A stretch of 64,000 nucleotides of DNA from Ornithinimicrobium cerasi. GTDB taxonomy: Bacteria > Actinomycetota > Actinomycetes > Actinomycetales > Dermatophilaceae. Each line of letters begins with the position of its first letter. The stretch's first letter is position 1. The stretch is from the NCBI RefSeq assembly GCF_003702705.1, contig NZ_QZMN01000010.1, positions 1-64,000 of the forward strand, read 5' to 3'. Positions 59,310-64,000 of the stretch are shown piece after piece. Under the pieces are notes generated by a model that did not search any database, was not told the DNA's origin, and saw only the letters and a program-made list of their open reading frames with translations. The translations under genes were made by a program, and so were the position numbers.

Positions 59310-60878
59310 ATGAGCCGCACCGCCGAGCCCGACAGCCCCGCCGAGGTCACCGTGGGCGTGGGCCCGCTGAGCGTGGGCGAGGTGGTCGCGGTGGCGCGCC
59401 ACGGAGCCTCCGTGCGGCTCGACGACGCCGCGCTCGAGGCGGTCGCCGCCACGCGGCGGGTCGTGGAGGACCTCGCGCACGACACCGAGCCGCACTACGG
59501 CATCTCCACCGGCTTTGGGGCGCTCGCGACCACGAGCATCCCGCCGGCGAAGCGCGCGCAGCTGCAGCGCAGCCTCGTCCGCAGCCACGCCGCCGGCTCG
59601 GGGCCCGAGGTGGAGCGCGAGGTGGTGCGCGCGACCATGCTGCTGCGCCTCTCCACCCTCGCGACCGGGCGGACCGGGGTGCGGGTCGGGACCGCCGAGG
59701 CGTATGCCGCGCTCCTCGACGCGGGCATCACGCCGGTGGTGCGGGAGTACGGGTCGCTGGGGTGCTCCGGCGACCTCGCCCCGCTGGCGCACGTCGCGCT
59801 GGCCGTCATGGGGGAGGGGATGGTGCGGGACGCCGCCGGTGACCTCATGCCCGCGGCGCAGGCCCTGGCCCGGCACGCGTTCGCGCCGGTCGAGCTCGCG
59901 GAGAAGGAGGGGCTGGCCCTCATCAACGGGACCGACGGCATGCTCGGCATGCTCGTCCTCGCCGTCCACGACCTGCGCACCCTCCTGACCACCGCCGACG
60001 TGGCCGCCGCGATGAGCGTCGAGGGCCAGCTGGGCACCGACGACGTCTTCGCCGCCGACCTCCAGGCGTTGCGGCCGCACCCGGGGCAGGCGCGATCGGC
60101 GGAGAACCTGCGGGCCCTGATGGCCGGCAGCGCGATCCGCGAGAGCCACCGGACGGATGCGTGCACCCGGGTGCAGGACGCGTACTCCCTGCGCTGCTCC
60201 CCGCAGGTCCACGGCTCGGCGCGGGACACCTGCGACCACGCCGCCGTCGTCGCCGGGCGCGAGCTGGCCGCCGCGATCGACAACCCGGTCGTGACGCCGG
60301 ACGGCCGGGTGGAGTCGAACGGCAACTTCCACGGCGCGCCCGTCGCCCACGTCCTGGACTTCCTCGCCGTGGTCACCGCGGACGTCGCCAGCATCTCCGA
60401 GCGCCGCACGGACCGGTTTCTCGACGTCGCGCGCAACCACGGGCTGCCGCCCTTCCTCGCGGACGACCCCGGCACGGACAGTGGCCTGATGATCGCGCAG
60501 TACACGCAGGCGGCCGTCGTCTCCGAGCTCAAGCGGCTCGCCGCGCCGGCCAGCGTGGACTCCATCCCGAGCTCGGCGATGCAGGAGGACCAAGTGTCCA
60601 TGGGCTGGAACGCCGCCCGCAAGCTGCGGCGCAGCGTCGACGGGCTGGCCCGGGTGCTCGCGATCGAGGTCCTCACCGCCGCCCGCGCGCTCGACCTCCG
60701 CGCCCCCCTCACCCCGGCCCCGGCCACCGCTGCCGTCGTCGCGCTGCTGCGCGGGGAGGGCATCGCGGGGCCGGGCCCCGACCGCTACCTGTCGCCGGAG
60801 ATCGAGGCCACGGTGGACCTCGTCCTCGACGGCCGGGTCCGCGCGGCGGCGGAGCGGCACACCGGGCTCCTGCACTGA
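59310..60878 (+). CDS. hutH: Histidine ammonia-lyase
   Basis: 522 residues, converting histidine to urocanate. The MIO cofactor motif is normally Ala-Ser-Gly; here it is Cys-Ser-Gly (152-154) in EYGSLGCSGDLAPLAH. The first residue differs but the catalytic Ser-Gly is intact. YGISTGFGALA, the substrate-site VQDAYSLRCSPQVHG, NFHGAPVAHVLDF and DSGLMIAQYTQAA are conserved. ATG 59310 gives the family N-terminus (VGVGPLSVGEVVAVARHGASVRL). The next gene on the pathway, hutU, is 1.3 kb away on the same strand with an opposite-strand gene between. Confidence 0.93.
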   Translation: MSRTAEPDSPAEVTVGVGPLSVGEVVAVARHGASVRLDDAALEAVAATRRVVEDLAHDTEPHYGISTGFGALATTSIPPAKRAQLQRSLVRSHAAGSGPEVEREVVRATMLLRLSTLATGRTGVRVGTAEAYAALLDAGITPVVREYGSLGCSGDLAPLAHVALAVMGEGMVRDAAGDLMPAAQALARHAFAPVELAEKEGLALINGTDGMLGMLVLAVHDLRTLLTTADVAAAMSVEGQLGTDDVFAADLQALRPHPGQARSAENLRALMAGSAIRESHRTDACTRVQDAYSLRCSPQVHGSARDTCDHAAVVAGRELAAAIDNPVVTPDGRVESNGNFHGAPVAHVLDFLAVVTADVASISERRTDRFLDVARNHGLPPFLADDPGTDSGLMIAQYTQAAVVSELKRLAAPASVDSIPSSAMQEDQVSMGWNAARKLRRSVDGLARVLAIEVLTAARALDLRAPLTPAPATAAVVALLRGEGIAGPGPDRYLSPEIEATVDLVLDGRVRAAAERHTGLLH

Positions 60879-60936
60879 CCGCCAGGCCGCCGCCCCGCGC
60901 ACCCTGGTCCCGGCGGGGTGGGGTGGTCTGGTCGAA

Positions 60937-60978
60937 CGTGACCGTTCGTGGTCGTCCTGGCAACCACGATCGGTCACG
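60937..60978. repeat. 42-bp palindrome, left flank of the AbiEi/DUF559 gene
   Basis: cgtgaccgttcgtggt (60937-60952) and accacgatcggtcacg (60963-60978) pair with one mismatch around a 10-nt loop. It has the same size, arm length and loop length as the palindrome at 62037-62078; their left arms differ by one base. It lies between the convergent hutH and AbiEi/DUF559 genes and could also terminate transcription. Confidence 0.75.
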
Positions 60979-61015
60979 GTCGTCAGGCTGACGGGCACCA
61001 GTCGTGGCCACGCGG

Positions 61016-61951
61016 TCAGGCCGCCTCGTCCGCCAGCGGGCAGCCCGCCGAGCAGGCCTTCGGCTGTCCGCTCCAGCCTCGCCGCTCGAGGGTCAGCGCG
61101 ACGTCCCTGGCCACCTCGCAGGGGATCTGGTCGAGCTCGAGCGGCGTGACCCGCAGCGTGACCTCGCCCCGTCCCGCCGCCGCACGGTCTCGCTTCCGGT
61201 CGAGGTGGAACCGCTCTCCGGCGTGCCAGAGCCGTCCGTCGATCTCGACGATCGTGCGGAAGGTGCGGTTCCTGAGGTCGGACCGGGTCCGGTCGGGCTC
61301 GGTGACCTGCCGCTCGAACGGCGGAAGGCCGTGCGGGCGCTCGACCCGGTCCCGGAACCAGGTCTCTGGCAGGCTCTCCGCCCCGTCGCCCACCTCCCAC
61401 AGCGCCAGCAGCAGCTGCCGGCGGAGGCGGTGACGGGCGCGGCCCTCGAGCTCCCGGAGCAGCGATCCCGCGTCGAGGGAGCGTTCCTGGCACGCCCGTG
61501 CCGCGAGGGCCACGGCGTCGTCCGCCGAGCAGCCGAACCGGTCGGCGACGTCCAGGACGGTTGTCGCGAGCCGGGTGACCGGCAACCCGTCCACCTGGAC
61601 GGCGTCAAGCCGGCGTCGGCGCACCACGATCACCCCGCCGGGCGTCTCAGGGTGTCGGCTGGCGGGAACCGCCACGGTGATGACGGACGGTGGTGTGCGT
61701 TCCAGCCGCCAGAGGTAGGCGGCCGAGGTCAGGGCGAGGACGCTGCCCGCCCCGCATCGCAGGAGGGCCGCTCGCGCAAGCGCCCGCCAGTCTGGAGCAC
61801 CGTTGCTGAGCAGGTAGACCCCGGGGTGCACGACCGTCCAGTCGCGCCGCTCCAGCCGCCACCGGATCGTTGCCGCCGACAGACCGGCGTCGAGCGCCTG
61901 GGCTCGGGTGACCACCCCCTGCTGTCGCCGAGCCAGTCGTGCGAGGTCCAT
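61016..61951 (-). CDS. AbiEi-type winged-helix protein with DUF559 (Vsr-like) nuclease domain
   Basis: 311 residues. Residues 1-50 (VVTRAQALDAGLSAATIRWRLERRDWTVVHPGVYLL) are the AbiEi-antitoxin winged helix. The C-terminal part resembles the DUF559 endonuclease-like fold: an SLPETWFRD segment (E196), RSDLRNRTF (D225), TIVEIDGRLWH (E236, D238) and FHLDRKRDRAAAGRGEVTLRVT, a PD-(D/E)XK-like acidic set. No AbiEii partner is adjacent. It runs against hutH and hutU and is bracketed by two near-identical palindromes, which suggests later insertion. Codon use looks like the neighbours, with more Arg codons. Role in defence or repair is inference. Confidence 0.8.
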   Translation of the reverse strand: MDLARLARRQQGVVTRAQALDAGLSAATIRWRLERRDWTVVHPGVYLLSNGAPDWRALARAALLRCGAGSVLALTSAAYLWRLERTPPSVITVAVPASRHPETPGGVIVVRRRRLDAVQVDGLPVTRLATTVLDVADRFGCSADDAVALAARACQERSLDAGSLLRELEGRARHRLRRQLLLALWEVGDGAESLPETWFRDRVERPHGLPPFERQVTEPDRTRSDLRNRTFRTIVEIDGRLWHAGERFHLDRKRDRAAAGRGEVTLRVTPLELDQIPCEVARDVALTLERRGWSGQPKACSAGCPLADEAA

Positions 61952-62036
61952 GGGTCGATGCTGCCGCGGCGCCGGCTCAGCCCGCGGCCGTCATCCACAG
62001 GCAGAGGTGTCGCACCAGGCGGTCGCACCGCGGGAC

Positions 62037-62078
62037 CGTGACCGTCCGTGGTTGCCAGAGCCACCACGAACGGGCACG
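62037..62078. repeat. 42-bp palindrome, right flank of the AbiEi/DUF559 gene
   Basis: cgtgaccgtccgtggt (62037-62052) and accacgaacgggcacg (62063-62078) form a 16-bp stem with two mismatches and a 10-nt loop. It starts exactly 1,100 bp after the copy at 60937. It is in the 270-bp gap between the divergent nuclease-like and hutU starts, so it cannot be explained as a simple 3'-end terminator. Confidence 0.75.
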
Positions 62079-62221
62079 CTCTCGCGAGACGACCCGTGGC
62101 ACTGCCCATGTCTGGCATCCGAGACGGCCGCTGGGCGCGGGGTCTTGGCGACCGTCCGGCGAGGCGGTCTGATGGGGAGGCCAGCCCACGGCATACCTGC
62201 CATTCGTCGAAGGAGACCACC

Positions 62222-63904
62222 ATGGACGGCGCCCGCCCCGTGCGCGCCTCGCGCGGCACCACCCTGACCGCCCGGTCCTGGGCCACCGAGGCCCCGCTGC
62301 GGATGCTGATGAACAACCTCGACCCGCAGGTCGCCGAGCGCCCCGACGACCTGGTCGTCTACGGCGGGACCGGTCGCGCGGCCCGTGACTGGAAGAGCTT
62401 CGACGCGATGGTGCGCACGCTGACCGACCTGCGCGAGGACGAGACCATGCTCGTGCAGTCCGGCCGGCCGGTCGGCGTGTTCCGGACCCACGAGTGGGCG
62501 CCGCGCGTGCTCATCGCCAACTCCAACCTCGTCCCCGACTGGGCGACCTGGCCGGAGTTCCGCCGCCTCGAGCACCTCGGGCTGACGATGTACGGCCAGA
62601 TGACGGCCGGCTCGTGGATCTACATCGGCACCCAGGGCATCCTGCAGGGCACCTACGAGACGTTCGCCGCGGTCGCCGCCAAGCGCTTCGGCGGCACCCT
62701 CGCCGGCACCCTGACCCTGACGGGCGGCTGCGGCGGCATGGGCGGCGCGCAGCCGCTCTCGGTCACGCTCAACGGTGGCACCTGCCTCATCGTCGACGTC
62801 GACGAGGCGCGCCTGCGTCGTCGCGTCAGGAGCCGCTACCTCGACGAGGTGGCCGACGACCTCGACTCCGCCGTCGAGCGGGTGCTCAGCGCGAGGGCCA
62901 ACCGCGAGGCGGTCTCCGTCGGCGTGGTCGGCAACGCCGCCGAGGTCTTTCCCGAGCTGCTGCGCCGCGGCGTCGAGATCGACGTCGTCACCGACCAGAC
63001 CTCCGCGCACGACCCGCTGTCCTACCTCCCGGCCGGGATCGACCTCGCCGACTGGGCCGAGCTCGCGGAGCGGAAGCCGGAGGAGTTCACCGACCGGGCG
63101 CAGGAGTCGATGGCCCGGCACGTCGAGGCGATGGTGGGTTTCCTCGACGGCGGCGCGGAGGTCTTCGACTACGGCAACAGCATCCGCGACGAGGCGCGCA
63201 AGGGTGGCTTCGACCGCGCCTTCGACTTCCCGGGCTTCGTCCCCGCCTACATCCGGCCGTTGTTCTGCGAGGGCAAGGGCCCGTTCCGCTGGGTCGCGCT
63301 CTCCGGGGACGAGAAGGACATCCACGCCACCGACCGCGCGGTCATGGACCTCTTCCCCGAGAACGACCACCTGCAGAAGTGGCTGCGGGGGGCCCAGGAC
63401 AAGGTCGCCTTCGAGGGCCTGCCGGCCCGCATCTGCTGGCTCGGGTATGGCGAGCGGGACCGGGCGGGCGTGCGCTTCAACGAGATGGTCGCCTCGGGCG
63501 AGGTGTCCGCCCCGATCGTCATCGGCCGGGACCACCTCGACTGCGGCTCGGTCGCCAGCCCCTACCGCGAGACCGAGGCGATGGCCGACGGGTCCGACGC
63601 GATCGCCGACTGGCCCCTGCTCAACGCCCTCGTCAACACCGCCTCCGGCGCGTCGTGGGTCTCGCTGCACCACGGCGGCGGGGTCGGGATCGGCCGCTCG
63701 CTGCACGCCGGCCAGGTGTCGGTCGCCGACGGCACCGACCTGGCCAGGCAGAAGCTGGAGCGGGTCCTCACCAACGACCCGGGCATGGGCGTCATCCGCC
63801 ACGTCGACGCCGGGTATGCCGCGGCCGAGCAGGTCGCGCAGGAGCGCGGCGTGCGCGTGCCGATGCGCGAGGATGGCCACGCACCGGCTCCCCCTAGGGC
63901 GTGA
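62222..63904 (+). CDS. hutU: Urocanate hydratase (urocanase)
   Basis: 560 residues, the second step of histidine breakdown, using NAD as a catalytic cofactor. [28 protein letters not shown] is the family N-terminus. [20 protein letters not shown] is the NAD-binding glycine-rich loop, and [33 protein letters not shown] and [25 protein letters not shown] are conserved, including the active-site cysteine in DHLDCGS. AAGGAG lies 6 nt before ATG 62222, so it is leadered and probably has its own promoter. The last bases overlap a facing partial gene by 11 bp. Confidence 0.95.
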   Translation: MDGARPVRASRGTTLTARSWATEAPLRMLMNNLDPQVAERPDDLVVYGGTGRAARDWKSFDAMVRTLTDLREDETMLVQSGRPVGVFRTHEWAPRVLIANSNLVPDWATWPEFRRLEHLGLTMYGQMTAGSWIYIGTQGILQGTYETFAAVAAKRFGGTLAGTLTLTGGCGGMGGAQPLSVTLNGGTCLIVDVDEARLRRRVRSRYLDEVADDLDSAVERVLSARANREAVSVGVVGNAAEVFPELLRRGVEIDVVTDQTSAHDPLSYLPAGIDLADWAELAERKPEEFTDRAQESMARHVEAMVGFLDGGAEVFDYGNSIRDEARKGGFDRAFDFPGFVPAYIRPLFCEGKGPFRWVALSGDEKDIHATDRAVMDLFPENDHLQKWLRGAQDKVAFEGLPARICWLGYGERDRAGVRFNEMVASGEVSAPIVIGRDHLDCGSVASPYRETEAMADGSDAIADWPLLNALVNTASGASWVSLHHGGGVGIGRSLHAGQVSVADGTDLARQKLERVLTNDPGMGVIRHVDAGYAAAEQVAQERGVRVPMREDGHAPAPPRA

Positions 63905-64000
63905 CCTGCTCGGTGACGTCGGCCACCGTGGCCGCCAGCGCGGCGAGCGCAGCCTCGGCGTTGACCGACACGGCGACGCCGTGGGCCCCGGCACCCATCG
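63894..64000 (-). CDS. C-terminal end of an unidentified protein (truncated by window edge)
   Basis: On the minus strand a frame open from the edge ends at TAG 63894-63896. It reads [21 protein letters not shown] and on to DVTEQVTP. Third positions are nearly all G or C, as in real genes here. The family is not recognisable from 35 residues. It converges on hutU and overlaps its stop by 11 bp. Other hut genes could be expected on this side, but this sequence gives no proof. Confidence 0.45.
   Translation of the reverse strand, partial: MGAGAHGVAVSVNAEAALAALAATVADVTEQVTP

Noticed and set aside
61016-61951. Type IV AbiE toxin-antitoxin locus
   Set aside because: The winged helix is AbiEi-like, but no AbiEii nucleotidyltransferase gene lies on either side and the C-terminal half is DUF559-like.

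Overview
The window is chromosomal DNA of a high-GC Gram-positive actinobacterium. Third codon positions are almost always G or C, GTG starts are common, and gene pairs often overlap by 4 bp (GTGA or ATGA). Many genes have a YANNNT -10 element 6-8 nt in front of the start codon and no Shine-Dalgarno sequence, which indicates leaderless mRNAs. Protein features also fit an actinobacterium: an EF-G2-like protein, an actinobacterial-type phosphofructokinase, a CGNR zinc-finger regulator and AbiEi/DUF559 proteins. The species cannot be fixed from sequence alone; an Intrasporangiaceae/Ornithinimicrobiaceae-like organism is a reasonable guess. No rRNA, tRNA, CRISPR array, transposase or phage gene was found.

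Layout. 1-5.3 kb: a truncated unknown gene, ilvA with an overlapping M20 amidohydrolase, pfkA, a frameshifted cupin gene and bioY. 5.5-9.9 kb: an acidic coiled-coil protein, then an HprK-like kinase and PqqD-like protein pair, then a CPA1-type antiporter. 10-12.6 kb: a secreted repeat protein with its own sortase, and an EEP-family nuclease/phosphatase. 12.6-18.9 kb: an MFS exporter, malic enzyme, a lactonase-type beta-propeller protein, a VIT-family transporter and a divergent glucose-6-phosphate dehydrogenase. 19-28 kb: a large secreted subtilase, an RND exporter and an EF-G-like protein. 28-32.7 kb: an M3 peptidase, and an ornithine-type decarboxylase followed by an MFS transporter.

32.7-38.9 kb is a complete fructose phosphotransferase locus: a DeoR-family regulator, 1-phosphofructokinase, EIIABC, HPr and Enzyme I. 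38.9-45.9 kb holds an S10 peptidase, a MarR/F420-reductase-like divergent pair, an EamA/CGNR divergent pair, a Cys/Met-metabolism PLP enzyme and an RHH/VOC operon. 45.9-49.3 kb carries a flavoprotein overlapping an acyl-ACP-reductase-like gene, and a carbamate kinase. 49.3-54.6 kb holds a VTT membrane protein, a DsbA-like protein, ThpR, a metallophosphoesterase, a Nudix hydrolase and a quinone reductase. 54.7-58.6 kb is a TctABC tricarboxylate transporter with an IclR regulator. 58.7-64 kb holds an ASCH protein and the histidine-utilisation genes hutH and hutU. These two are split by an opposite-strand AbiEi/DUF559 nuclease-like gene bracketed by two nearly identical 42-bp palindromes.

The most interesting signals are: (i) the palindrome-bracketed nuclease-like gene inside the hut locus and the related intergenic palindromes elsewhere; (ii) a three-fold CTAG operator with exact 8-bp period over a leaderless RHH promoter; (iii) an acyl-ACP-reductase-like enzyme fused by overlap to a flavoprotein gene; (iv) a kinase/PqqD pair with no visible RiPP precursor; (v) a strand-symmetric, over-abundant GGTATGCC-like motif.
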